Notes: generated from the sequence alone by a model not told the origin. 34,328 bases of DNA from CAYMAZ01 sp964428185 (GCA_964428185.1 CAYRXH010000018.1:1-34328), one strand, 5' to 3'; numbered from the stretch's first letter, positions 24,345-32,758 are shown. Program-made: numbers and translations.

Positions 24345-27300
24345 TTCCAGTTGATTAACTCAATATAAAACTTACTTACTTTTTGCCTGTAGAAACCATT
24401 AAACATCGGGGGAACGGATTTAATAATTTCTTCAGAAGTGGTTTTGTTTCTCTTATACTGAAAAAACTCTTCAGGGTTACTGTTGTTAATAACTTTTCCA
24501 GTTCTTGATGTACGATTTTCGTCCTTTTCCCGTTCTAACTCTGCTTTTTCGGACTCCATTAATCTTACAAGGATATCATTTTGCCTGTTCATTGTTGACT
24601 GATTCAATTGCTTTTTAACAAGATCCTTTTCTGTTTGTTCCATGTTTTGCAACAATTCATTAAGTATGTTCTGGTCAAACGGTATTCCCATTGATTTTAA
24701 CATTTCAGCATAATCCTGCAACTGTCTGCGTATTGCCTCCTGTTGGACAGCCATTTTTGCAAGTTGCTCGCTATAAGCTTGTCCACCTTCTCCTTGTTTT
24801 CCTTCTTTCATTTGTTTCATCAGTTGTTCCATCTGCTGATTAAGTTGCTCCTGAAGCTGCTTCATAGATTTTGCACTTGGTTTGTTTCCGGGCTTATTTC
24901 CCTTGCTCTTACAGTTGCCTCTACAATTTCCACTTGACTGCTGCTGCATCTGTGAATTCATCTGTTCAAGCGCCTCTATTAAAAGCAATGCCAGATTATT
25001 AACAGATTGCATAAGATATTGTTGGTGCGTCATGGCTGCAGCCAAAGCCCCTACTGTAAGATATTCATCAATCTTTTTTGAATTCATTCTGATAAGACCA
25101 ATATCTTGCGTAATCAGAGGTTGTATCATGATTTGTCTCTTACCCAATGAGTAAAGAGAGTCCTCAACAATTTTAAACCTTTGAATTAGCTTTTTCTGGT
25201 TCGACAACACGTTCACGTATCGTGGGTCTCTTGGTCCCAAACCCAAACCCAGCTGAATATTGCTCTCCTGTGCAAAGGAAATGTTAATAAGATTTTTCAG
25301 AATCATTTTAAGATTCTCAATATCCTCAGCTAAAGTTTCTTCCTGATATGAGTCCATTGCAGATTGCATCATCTGAGATAATTCCTCCATTTTTTGGGAT
25401 CCACCTTTCTGATTTTTTCCTGCCTGTGAATTTTTTCCTTTGCTGATATTTTCTTTTGCTGCATTCAGATCTTCAGATATTTCATCCATCAGTTCCTCAG
25501 CGTCTGGAAATTGCATGGGATCGAACAATTCGTCATTCAAACTATCCAATTCATTAATCTGTTCCTTTATTTTTTCAAATTCATTATTAATCCTTTCCTG
25601 CTCCAGAATGAGTTCTTCCTGACTGTTCGATTTATTTTCCGTGTTTTCATTCAGCTTTTCCAGTTGCTCTTGCAGAGCTTCTAAATCTCCAAGCAATTCA
25701 TCCATTTTTTTCTCAAACTCAAGCTGTTTCATTAATTCAAGGCTATTCTCAAGATTTTTTTCAATATCTTCTGATCTCAGCTGCATCTTTTCCATCTCTT
25801 CAAGAATTTTATCTTTATTCATTTCATTGATCATGTCCTGCATTTTTCTCATCATCTCCTTCATTTCCTCACTAAATAACTGATCAAACATTTCTTCAAG
25901 CTGCCGCTGTTTTTCCAGTAATTCTGGATCAAGTTCCTTCATCTGCTCTTCAAAAATGTTCTTTTCAGTACTTTCCTGACGCAACATATCCATTTCCTGT
26001 TCAAGTTGCTGTTGCCTTTGTATAAGCTGCTCAAGTCTGTTCCGATTTTCCCAACTCATATTTTTTGAATTCATCATTTCAAATCTTAGGGCTTCTATTT
26101 CCTTCTGAATCTCCTGGGCTTCAGTCATTGCTCTTGCAATAGTCTCCTCAATATTTGATTGCTTTTGCTCATAGGTTTTCTCGAGCTCTTCTGAATCCGG
26201 TAATACAAATTTTTTTAATTGACTCTTGGTTGTCTTACTCCCATTTACTCCATCATTGTCTGAAACTGTAAAATAATACTCTATTGGCACATCTCTCCAC
26301 GAATCAATAGCGGAAAAATCAAACATAAAATAAAAATTCTGCTCATTTATCTGTTGTGTAAACGGAATATTAACATGGGTAAAATTTTCCTGTCCTTCTA
26401 GCTTATAATGAAATTGCAATCTTGAAAACCCATAGTCATCTGAAATAATGCCAGAAAAATATACCCTGTTAATGTAAAGTGAGTCTGTAACTTCATCCAT
26501 GCTAATTGATGGATACTGGTCAGGAATAACTTCAATATTTACTTTCAGAGAATCATTAACTTTCACTTCATTATTGCGTGCAATAAATTGAATTTGCTGA
26601 GGGCTGAAAAACTGCTGTGAATACTGAAAAACCTGAGATTTGCTTGGTACCTTTGGAATTCCAATCATTTTTTCCTTCTCTCCCACCAAAATTTCAGACA
26701 CATCTTTTCCAAAAATTGTCCAGTGAATTTTTGCCCCCTGTGGAATTAAAAAATCTGTTGAGTTTTTAATAGTTTCACTGCTTCTTCCAATGTATGAGGG
26801 ATAGTTTATAATCGCATTAAACGAAACAAAGGAGGGTTTTACTATGACATTAAATGCGTACTCACGGGAATAATATCCGTTGGCTTCAAATTGAAAAACA
26901 AAATCATCACGTAGTTGCCGTATTGTATATTCATGTTGTGTTGATGAAAGTCTTTGCATTGGATATGTGTTTCCGTTTATTATTATGGAAACCTTTTCCG
27001 GTACAGCCTGTCCTGAGATGCTTAGACCAAGAGTGACTTGTGTTCCCTGCATTCCTTCAAGTTCCATATTTTTGAGTATAAAATCGAATGGAGGAGGCTT
27101 TTTATATTCCACATTATAGTTAAGTATCCTTTCAAGTGGCATCGTTAATGTTTCAGGAATTTTAAAAGCAAGCAAAAGAAAACCCACGACAACAGGAATA
27201 AACAGCAGCAGTATGCGCTTCAGCTTTCCTAAATGAATTGCCTCTGAAAATTGAATTCCTGAGATTTTTTTTGATTTTTGTAAAATTGCTGCATTTATCA

Positions 27301-27670
27301 ATTCCATTTTTTCACGTGAAACAGCATCTATATTGCTTAATTCCAAAATATTACGAAATTTGTCCTGTATTTCCGGGAAATATTTTCCTATAATATCAGC
27401 TGCCTCAAATCTGTCAATTTTCCTGTAATACTTACTAATTTTTATAAACGGGAGCAGAAAATACCACACACCCATTCCCAGTGTTACAGCAAGCAATAAA
27501 AAAAACAATATTTTTCTTGGTGTCGTATGCAGCCACAGTTTAAATTCGAGGAAAGAAAACAATGCTAAAATAAGGAGTATATATATGAGAAAAAACACAA
27601 TATTTTTAATAAGAAGTATAAAATGATACCTTCTCATAAAATTATCAAGATTTCTCAGCAGGTTTTCCAT
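24341..27670 (-). CDS. Large membrane coiled-coil protein, DUF4175 family
   Basis: A 1109-residue protein. Two membrane helices (about residues 22-45 and 53-75) and a third (about 152-170) are followed by an extracytoplasmic beta-rich part up to about 490. A very long Glu/Gln/Lys/Met-rich coiled coil follows (about 500-730), then more helical segments with a small Cys/Gly/Lys linker (GNCRGNCKSKGNKPGNK) and Gln-rich repeats (QLQEQLNQQMEQLMKQMKEG). This is the usual DUF4175 layout in Bacteroidota; the function is unknown. It is the first gene of a tight set with the HATPase and ybeY. One parS-like site lies inside it at 27308-27323. Confidence 0.88.
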   Translation of the reverse strand: MENLLRNLDNFMRRYHFILLIKNIVFFLIYILLILALFSFLEFKLWLHTTPRKILFFLLLAVTLGMGVWYFLLPFIKISKYYRKIDRFEAADIIGKYFPEIQDKFRNILELSNIDAVSREKMELINAAILQKSKKISGIQFSEAIHLGKLKRILLLFIPVVVGFLLLAFKIPETLTMPLERILNYNVEYKKPPPFDFILKNMELEGMQGTQVTLGLSISGQAVPEKVSIIINGNTYPMQRLSSTQHEYTIRQLRDDFVFQFEANGYYSREYAFNVIVKPSFVSFNAIINYPSYIGRSSETIKNSTDFLIPQGAKIHWTIFGKDVSEILVGEKEKMIGIPKVPSKSQVFQYSQQFFSPQQIQFIARNNEVKVNDSLKVNIEVIPDQYPSISMDEVTDSLYINRVYFSGIISDDYGFSRLQFHYKLEGQENFTHVNIPFTQQINEQNFYFMFDFSAIDSWRDVPIEYYFTVSDNDGVNGSKTTKSQLKKFVLPDSEELEKTYEQKQSNIEETIARAMTEAQEIQKEIEALRFEMMNSKNMSWENRNRLEQLIQRQQQLEQEMDMLRQESTEKNIFEEQMKELDPELLEKQRQLEEMFDQLFSEEMKEMMRKMQDMINEMNKDKILEEMEKMQLRSEDIEKNLENSLELMKQLEFEKKMDELLGDLEALQEQLEKLNENTENKSNSQEELILEQERINNEFEKIKEQINELDSLNDELFDPMQFPDAEELMDEISEDLNAAKENISKGKNSQAGKNQKGGSQKMEELSQMMQSAMDSYQEETLAEDIENLKMILKNLINISFAQESNIQLGLGLGPRDPRYVNVLSNQKKLIQRFKIVEDSLYSLGKRQIMIQPLITQDIGLIRMNSKKIDEYLTVGALAAAMTHQQYLMQSVNNLALLLIEALEQMNSQMQQQSSGNCRGNCKSKGNKPGNKPSAKSMKQLQEQLNQQMEQLMKQMKEGKQGEGGQAYSEQLAKMAVQQEAIRRQLQDYAEMLKSMGIPFDQNILNELLQNMEQTEKDLVKKQLNQSTMNRQNDILVRLMESEKAELEREKDENRTSRTGKVINNSNPEEFFQYKRNKTTSEEIIKSVPPMFNGFYRQKVSKFYIELINWK
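27308..27323. other. Second parS-like site (15 of 16 bases) inside a coding region
   Basis: TTTTTCACGTGAAACA differs from the parS consensus only at the second base (T for G). It is read in the DUF4175 gene as part of AVSREK. It lies 5.8 kb from the perfect site. Two such sites this close are unlikely by chance. Confidence 0.75.
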
Positions 27671-27748
27671 TATTCGGGAATTAACAAACGAAATTACGTT
27701 TTTTTTACGGATTTATTTTAAAGGAGATACAAAATTTATATAATTTTA

Positions 27749-27756
27749 TATATTTG
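27749..27756 (+). promoter_or_regulatory. -7 box (TATATTTG) for the DUF4468 gene
   Basis: An exact TAnnTTTG match 56 bases before ATG 27813, in a very A+T-rich stretch. The divergent DUF4175 gene has only a near match (TAATTTCG) on its own side. Confidence 0.5.
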
Positions 27757-27812
27757 CAATGAAATGGCATATCATTTGATATTCTGTTGTGTTTTATAAA
27801 ATCCTACACACC

Positions 27813-28349
27813 ATGAAAGCATTTACATTTACTCTCCTTTTTACCATTCTTGGGTTTTTTCTCAATGCCCAGAAGGCAAATGTCCCCGTTAATGATGATA
27901 CTGGGTTAATTACCTGGCAGGCTGTTGTTGAGGAAAACGGCGAACCTCTTGCGCTTTACAACAGATGTATTGAATGGATTAACAGTCAGTATAAAAATTC
28001 TCAGGAAGTTACCAAAGTTAGTAAACCTGAAGAAGGGCTTATAGTAATTAACCACGGAATTCGTCTGTATGATACTCTTGATGACGGAGTTATTGTTGTA
28101 TCCAACACTGTAGTAAATTATGTTCTTCGTCTTGAATTTAAAGAAAACAGATACAGATATACCTTTACCGATTTCACAATGAAAGCCATGTCCAGATATC
28201 CACTAGAACGCTGGCTTGATGAAAAAGATCCTACCTGGAGTCCTAAGTGGAACGGATATCTTATTCAGGTTGATGCTGAAGTTTCACGACTTATAAAAAG
28301 TCTGAAAAAAGGTATGAAAGAAAAAGTTGTGAAACCGGATGAATGGTAA
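27813..28349 (+). CDS. Secreted DUF4468 domain protein
   Basis: A 178-residue protein. Signal peptide MKAFTFTLLFTILGFFLNAQ is followed by one domain with ITWQAVVEENG, LYNRCIEWIN and RLEFKENRYRYTFTDFTM, the pattern of DUF4468 (TBP-like fold) common in Bacteroidota. The function is unknown. The frame is open to 27789, but the signal peptide begins at ATG 27813. Its stop codon directly abuts the stop of the amidohydrolase gene on the other strand, leaving no spacer for a terminator. Confidence 0.85.
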   Translation: MKAFTFTLLFTILGFFLNAQKANVPVNDDTGLITWQAVVEENGEPLALYNRCIEWINSQYKNSQEVTKVSKPEEGLIVINHGIRLYDTLDDGVIVVSNTVVNYVLRLEFKENRYRYTFTDFTMKAMSRYPLERWLDEKDPTWSPKWNGYLIQVDAEVSRLIKSLKKGMKEKVVKPDEW

Positions 28350-29507
28350 TTAAACCAATCTACGAGATCTGCTTAAGCTGCTAATTTTTTCCTTGTGTAA
28401 ATCCAGGGATGAAATTAAAACCAATCCTGGGGAATTTCCTGGAGTAATAATTCCCGTTTTTTTTATTTCAAAAAATTGTACTGGATCATAAGTAACTCTT
28501 TTTAATACATCAAAGATATTTTCATTATAATTTTCCTGAAATAAAAAAATTTCTTTTAAAAAATTCATTTCGGGATTTGATGCCTGACCATCCGTTCCAA
28601 TAAATACCTTGTCAGAAAATAATTTAAGTGTTTCCCATGATGTCATTCTGTTTTCAAGCAAAATATTTGATGTTGGACAAACACATAATGCGCTGTTTTT
28701 GTGTTGTTTAAGTATCGTCTCTGCGTCATTTCTTTCTAAATAAATCCCATGAACGAGCAGTATTCTTTGATCACTGTCAAATAATGACTCCAAGTATGCT
28801 GATTGTTCTGTGATTTGAAATTTTTTTCCAAATTTTTGTAAATAATTATTATTCAGACTTCTATAAACCTCGTGTTTCCAGTCATACAACATATTTTCTT
28901 TCAGGTGTTCCTTAAAGTGAATTGATGTAAGTGACTTATTTTCTATATTATATGCCTTAAATAAGTTCATCATTCTGTCAGAAACAGAGTAAAATGAATG
29001 GGGAACAACAGAAGCTAATAGCCCTTTTTGAACAAAATAATCAAATAATTTTAAGGTTTCTTCAAATTTTTTCTCTGTGTCTTCTGAAATTGATTCGTAA
29101 ATTTCAAGAAAAGTAAAATAGCCTATCTGTGAATTTTTTTTTGTGTCTATTGTTTTTGCAGTATTTGATATATCAAAACAAAATTGTATTCCCTGTTCAA
29201 ACAAATTTTCATCCAGTTTTCGAATTTCATGATAGTTTGGATATTGATGATCCTCTTCAAGCCATTGTTTCATTTCGTCAAGAAACCCTTTTAGTCCACT
29301 TTTGTTTTCAAATCTGGCGCCTGCCAATTCAAGATGTATATGTGAGTTAATAAACCCGGGACATATGATCCCTGGATAATACTGTACATCGGGCATATTG
29401 GTGTTTTCATATAAACCCAATACCAACCCCTTTTCAGTTGTCTCAACTACCCAATTTCTAAGCGGTTTCCCTTTTCCTGTAAAAATCAAATCAGCCGAAA
29501 ACTTCAT
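28350..29507 (-). CDS. Metal-dependent amidohydrolase (aminohydrolase/chlorohydrolase type)
   Basis: A 385-residue amidohydrolase-superfamily protein. Metal and active-site elements are the HxH in GFINSHIHLELAG (H56, H58), VPHSFYSVS, SIHFKEHLKE, LLVHGIYL and IGTDGQASN (metal Asp). CPTSNILLENRMT also fits deaminases of the guanine/N-ethylammeline/aminofutalosine type. It probably removes an amine from a purine-like or related compound. A role in aminofutalosine deamination or purine salvage is possible, especially as it is divergent from apt, but is not proven. ATG 29507 is preferred over an upstream start at 29528, which lies in the promoter box. Confidence 0.8.
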   Translation of the reverse strand: MKFSADLIFTGKGKPLRNWVVETTEKGLVLGLYENTNMPDVQYYPGIICPGFINSHIHLELAGARFENKSGLKGFLDEMKQWLEEDHQYPNYHEIRKLDENLFEQGIQFCFDISNTAKTIDTKKNSQIGYFTFLEIYESISEDTEKKFEETLKLFDYFVQKGLLASVVPHSFYSVSDRMMNLFKAYNIENKSLTSIHFKEHLKENMLYDWKHEVYRSLNNNYLQKFGKKFQITEQSAYLESLFDSDQRILLVHGIYLERNDAETILKQHKNSALCVCPTSNILLENRMTSWETLKLFSDKVFIGTDGQASNPEMNFLKEIFLFQENYNENIFDVLKRVTYDPVQFFEIKKTGIITPGNSPGLVLISSLDLHKEKISSLSRSRRLV

Positions 29508-29525
29508 TACGATATTCCAATAATG

Positions 29526-29533
29526 CAAATTTA
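29526..29533 (-). promoter_or_regulatory. -7 box (TAAATTTG) for the amidohydrolase
   Basis: TAAATTTG on the minus strand, 18 bases before ATG 29507. Only one base separates it from the apt box on the other strand. Confidence 0.6.
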
Positions 29534-29534
29534 A

Positions 29535-29542
29535 TATCTTTG
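29535..29542 (+). promoter_or_regulatory. -7 box (TATCTTTG) for apt
   Basis: TATCTTTG on the plus strand, 12 bases before ATG 29555. It lies back to back with the amidohydrolase box. Confidence 0.6.
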
Positions 29543-29554
29543 AAAAAAAAATCC

Positions 29555-30088
29555 ATGAAAAATATCACAATTGAAGATGTTAAGAATGCTATTCGGGATG
29601 TACCGGACTTTCCAAAACCCGGAATTTTATTTAAAGACATTACAACAGCGCTAAAGGATCCTGAATTGTTTACCTTCGTAGTTAACTACTTATACAATCA
29701 TTATAAACATTATGGCATTACCAAGGTTGCCGGAATCGAGTCCAGAGGGTTTATACTAGGTGGTGCACTTGCTTATCGGCTGAATGCAGGGTTTGTTCCT
29801 GTCAGAAAACCCGGTAAATTACCAGCCTCCAAATATTCTGTTGAATACGAACTTGAATATGGCACTGATGTTCTGGAAATTCATCAGGATGCTTTTACCA
29901 AAGATGACATTGTGCTGATACATGATGATCTTTTGGCAACTGGGGGTACAGCACTGGCCACTTTTCAATTATTAAAATTATGTAATGTCCGTTCTGTTGA
30001 TTTTTCCTTTTTGTGTGAATTGTCTTTTTTAAATGGAAGTCAAAGAATTAAACCTTTCGGATGTGTGCATTCAATGTTTAAATTTTAA
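29555..30088 (+). CDS. apt: Adenine phosphoribosyltransferase
   Basis: A 177-residue APRT of normal length. It makes AMP from adenine and PRPP in purine salvage. Motifs are DFPKPGILFKDIT, the adenine-side loop VAGIESRGFILGGALA, VPVRKPGKLP and the PRPP-binding loop VLIHDDLLATGGTA. ATG 29555 is the start; the frame runs to a TTG at 29540, which is inside the promoter box. Adenine is released when methylthioadenosine is salvaged, so it may be linked in metabolism to mtnA at the other end of the window. Confidence 0.95.
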   Translation: MKNITIEDVKNAIRDVPDFPKPGILFKDITTALKDPELFTFVVNYLYNHYKHYGITKVAGIESRGFILGGALAYRLNAGFVPVRKPGKLPASKYSVEYELEYGTDVLEIHQDAFTKDDIVLIHDDLLATGGTALATFQLLKLCNVRSVDFSFLCELSFLNGSQRIKPFGCVHSMFKF

Positions 30089-30095
30089 CTTTGTT

Positions 30096-30125
30096 TTTGC
30101 CCTTCGGTTAAAATGTGTATCTTTG
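30096..30125 (+). promoter_or_regulatory. Bacteroidota promoter (TTTG, 18-bp spacer, TATCTTTG) for the ArsR-type gene
   Basis: TTTG at 30096-30099 and TATCTTTG at 30118-30125, giving a leader of about 20 bases to ATG 30150. It lies between apt and the regulator, so the regulator has its own promoter. Confidence 0.7.
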
Positions 30126-30149
30126 TATTTGTATTTTAAAATAAATATT

Positions 30150-30446
30150 ATGTCAAAGTATGTTCTTGACCCCCGCAAACTTGAAGATGCAGCCAGTAAA
30201 TTCCGTGCTCTTTCTCACCCAATGAGAATCGCTATTATTCAGATGCTTGAAAAAGAAAAACAACTGAATGTGACTCAGATTTATAATCGCCTTGATATTG
30301 AACAGGCTGCTGCATCACATCATTTGAATATTCTGAAAAGCAAAGGCGTTCTTGACTCAAAGCGAGTGGGAAAAAACACTTTTTACCTGCTGAAACCAAA
30401 CATTATCAATATTATTAAAGAATGTCTTGATAAATGTGGAAAATAG
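30150..30446 (+). CDS. ArsR-family winged helix regulator
   Basis: A 98-residue DNA-binding protein. The winged helix-turn-helix is clear: FRALSHPMRIAIIQMLE, VTQIYNRLDIEQAAASHHLN (recognition helix), ILKSKGVLDSKRVGKNTFYLL. It lacks the ELCVCDL metal site of ArsR/SmtB; the only cysteines are the C-terminal pair in CLDKCGK. It may sense something other than a metal or use no ligand. I chose ATG 30150, since upstream residues run into the promoter and lack homology. Targets are unknown. Confidence 0.88.
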   Translation: MSKYVLDPRKLEDAASKFRALSHPMRIAIIQMLEKEKQLNVTQIYNRLDIEQAAASHHLNILKSKGVLDSKRVGKNTFYLLKPNIINIIKECLDKCGK

Positions 30447-30458
30447 TTTGCTATTTTC
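30439..30458. terminator. Hairpin formed by two converging stop codons
   Basis: GAAAATAG (30439-30446), loop TTTG, CTATTTTC (30451-30458). Each arm holds the TAG stop of one gene: the ArsR-type gene on plus, RNase HI on minus. It may end both transcripts, though there is no long T run. Confidence 0.5.
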
Positions 30459-31059
30459 TTCCAAAATCAGCCGGAATTTCACCCCAGTCAAAGGTTTCCC
30501 ATTTTTTTAATTCATATTTTCCGATATCATTTTCGGAGAGCCAGATGATGGCTTTATTAATTATTTGCCTGATTGTTTCACTCATTTCAATTTTCGAGTT
30601 TACTGTTTTCCTCCGAACCCAAGTCATTGCGGTAACAGAGTCAGAATATACCGGAAAATTGTAACCGGCCTGTTGCATATATGAAAGAGCGTGTACAATG
30701 GCAAGAAATTCTCCGATATTATTACTTGCCCCTTCATAAGGTCCTTTATGAAATAAGATTTTTCCGGTAGGATATAAAATACCCCTATATTCCATCCGTT
30801 GTTTTGTTACTGAACATGCAGCATCAACACAAATGGAATGTTCTGTTGGTTTTGGTTGCTTTTTGGAGATAATGCCGGTATTTTTCAGGCTGGGAGGGGC
30901 ATTTTGAGTTTTGAATGCTTCTGTTGCTTCTTCTATTGAATTATATCCTTTATATTTTGCATTCTGAAATCTCTCGGTTTGTTTTTTGCATTCTTCCCAG
31001 TTATCAAAAATTCCAGTAGTTCGTCCTTTCCAAACAACATAAAATTTTTTCTTTTTCAT
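30451..31059 (-). CDS. rnhA: Ribonuclease HI with N-terminal viroplasmin (caulimovirus-type) domain
   Basis: A 202-residue protein. Residues 1-50 form the viroplasmin-type RNA/DNA hybrid-binding domain (KKFYVVWKGRTTGIFDNWEE, YKGYNSIEEATEAF). A linker follows, then RNase HI with the acidic catalytic residues in SICVDAACS, NIGEFLAIVHAL, VYSDSVTA and the final IPADFGRK. It cuts RNA in RNA-DNA hybrids. Such fusions are widespread in Bacteroidota. ATG 31059 is the start because a -7 box ends only four bases upstream; the frame itself is open to 31077. Confidence 0.9.
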   Translation of the reverse strand: MKKKKFYVVWKGRTTGIFDNWEECKKQTERFQNAKYKGYNSIEEATEAFKTQNAPPSLKNTGIISKKQPKPTEHSICVDAACSVTKQRMEYRGILYPTGKILFHKGPYEGASNNIGEFLAIVHALSYMQQAGYNFPVYSDSVTAMTWVRRKTVNSKIEMSETIRQIINKAIIWLSENDIGKYELKKWETFDWGEIPADFGRK

Positions 31060-31063
31060 TGAA

Positions 31064-31071
31064 CAAAAATA
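31064..31071 (-). promoter_or_regulatory. -7 box (TATTTTTG) directly before rnhA
   Basis: TATTTTTG on the minus strand ends four bases before ATG 31059. A transcript from it would be leaderless or nearly so. The promoter of the divergent symporter is not clear; TAATATTG at 31093-31100 is only a near match. Confidence 0.55.
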
Positions 31072-31109
31072 CATCAATCCTGTTATTTTTTTTAATATTG
31101 TAGAAAAAA

Positions 31110-32573
31110 ATGGAAAATCAACAATTACTTCTGCTTGTGATGGTCCTTTATATGCTGGCTATCACCGGACTCGGAATGTATATTGGAAGAAAGGTTAAAA
31201 CTGCCTCTGATTATGCCATTGCAGGTCGATCTCTTCCAGGATGGGCTGCTGCTCTATCAGAACGAGCAACCGGAGAATCTGCCTGGGCTTTATTAGGTTT
31301 GCCGGGAGCTGCATATGCCCTTGGACTAACAGAAATGTGGACTGCTATCGGTTGCGTTGCAGGAATCTTATTAGGTTGGATTGTTATTGCTCTCCGGCTC
31401 AGAGACGAAGCAGAAAAATACAATGCGGTATCATTCATGGAATATATTGTTAAACGGCATGGAACTGTAGGCAGGTGTCTGCAGCTTACAGGTGCATTTG
31501 TTATTGCTTTTTTCTTCTTCTTTTACATTGGTGCTCAGTTTATCGGGGGAAGTAAAACAATTCATGAAATGTTTGGATTAAATCTTTTCACAGGCATTTT
31601 CATTCTTTTTCTTTTTGTTGTTCCATATACGATTTATGGTGGATTTCAAAGCGTTGTTTATACAGATGTGGTTCAGGCATTGTTAATGATTGTTACACTT
31701 ATTGCAGGCCCTGTTCTGGGCTTAATCTATATTTCGCAGAATCCCGATGTGTTTGCTTCTTCCATTCCCGAAGCATTGAATAAAGCCGGAGACACTTATT
31801 CTTCATTCACCGGTGCAGCAAAAGGTGTAGGTGCCGGATTTGTTATCATAAGCTCTTTCAGCTGGATGTTCGGATATCTTGGTGGTATGCCACAGCTGGC
31901 GACACGATTTATGGCAATAAAGAGCAGGAAACAAGCCGTGTATGGTCGAAACATCGGCATTCTATGGACACTTATTGCATATACGGGTGCACTGTTGATA
32001 GGCTGGATCGGATTGGCTATTTTTGGTCCTGAAACCATTGCAGACAGAGAAACGGTGATGCCTGCAGTAATTTTAAAAATTTTTCCTCCTGCTATTGCTG
32101 CTATTCTCATTACAGGAGCTTTTGCTGCAATAATATCTACAGCAAATTCTCTGCTTATACTCTCTGCTACAGAAATCAGTGAAAATTTGAAACCTGCAAA
32201 AAAATCCATTTTTCATCTTTCCTCACTGGGAAAATCAAGACTTATTACAACCCTTCTTTCCTTTCTTGCTCTGGGGTTTGCCCTGTTTGCCCGCGAAGAT
32301 CTCATATATAATATTGTGAAATATGTTTGGGCTGGAATTGGAGATACTTTTTCAGTTGTAATAATTCTGACACTTTTCTGGAAAAAATATCATGCACGGG
32401 CTGTGCTTACGACAATTTTCTCGGGTATTGCTTTTACTGTTGTTTGGATACAAACAGGCCTCGAAGACTATGTCAGTTGTTTATTTCTGACTTTCGCTGT
32501 TTCTCTTATTGCTGCAGTGGTTTCAACGCTTATTTTAAACCCTCCCAAAAAGTTATCCAGCGACCATTATTAA
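31110..32573 (+). CDS. Sodium/solute symporter (SSS family, PutP-like)
   Basis: A 487-residue integral membrane protein with about 13 hydrophobic segments, as usual for the SSS (LeuT-fold) family. Near the N-terminus, DYAIAGRSLPGWAAALSERATGESAWALLGLPGAAYALG matches the PutP proline symporter signature in pieces (AGRSLPGW, LLGLPGAAY). The sodium-site region VVYTDVVQALLM and the late ISTANSLLILSATEIS are also typical. It likely imports proline or another small solute with Na+. No partner proline dehydrogenase gene is here. About 185 bases follow before the next gene, with no clear terminator. Confidence 0.85.
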   Translation: MENQQLLLLVMVLYMLAITGLGMYIGRKVKTASDYAIAGRSLPGWAAALSERATGESAWALLGLPGAAYALGLTEMWTAIGCVAGILLGWIVIALRLRDEAEKYNAVSFMEYIVKRHGTVGRCLQLTGAFVIAFFFFFYIGAQFIGGSKTIHEMFGLNLFTGIFILFLFVVPYTIYGGFQSVVYTDVVQALLMIVTLIAGPVLGLIYISQNPDVFASSIPEALNKAGDTYSSFTGAAKGVGAGFVIISSFSWMFGYLGGMPQLATRFMAIKSRKQAVYGRNIGILWTLIAYTGALLIGWIGLAIFGPETIADRETVMPAVILKIFPPAIAAILITGAFAAIISTANSLLILSATEISENLKPAKKSIFHLSSLGKSRLITTLLSFLALGFALFAREDLIYNIVKYVWAGIGDTFSVVIILTLFWKKYHARAVLTTIFSGIAFTVVWIQTGLEDYVSCLFLTFAVSLIAAVVSTLILNPPKKLSSDHY

Positions 32574-32733
32574 TCAATTTTTTTTGCAATCCAATTCTAA
32601 TTTTTCTTTTTATATTCTTCTAAAAAAAAAGTAAAGCGGAGAGAGTGCAAGTGTTGAAAAACTGCAATTTCTATATAATTACTACTTGCTAATTTTTTTT
32701 TTATTCGTTTGTGTGTAAATTAAAATTTTCATG

Positions 32734-32741
32734 TAAATTTG
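32734..32741 (+). promoter_or_regulatory. -7 box (TAAATTTG) for the T9SS protein at 32759
   Basis: TAAATTTG 17 bases before ATG 32759, with TTTG at 32708-32711 (22-bp spacer, a little long). Confidence 0.6.
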
Positions 32742-32758
32742 TAAAAAAATTTAGCCAT

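Noticed and set aside
25440..25883. Serine-rich plus-strand frames opposite the DUF4175 coiled coil
   Set aside because: They are the antisense of Glu/Met/Lys/Gln codons in the coiled coil. No start signal or homology was seen.
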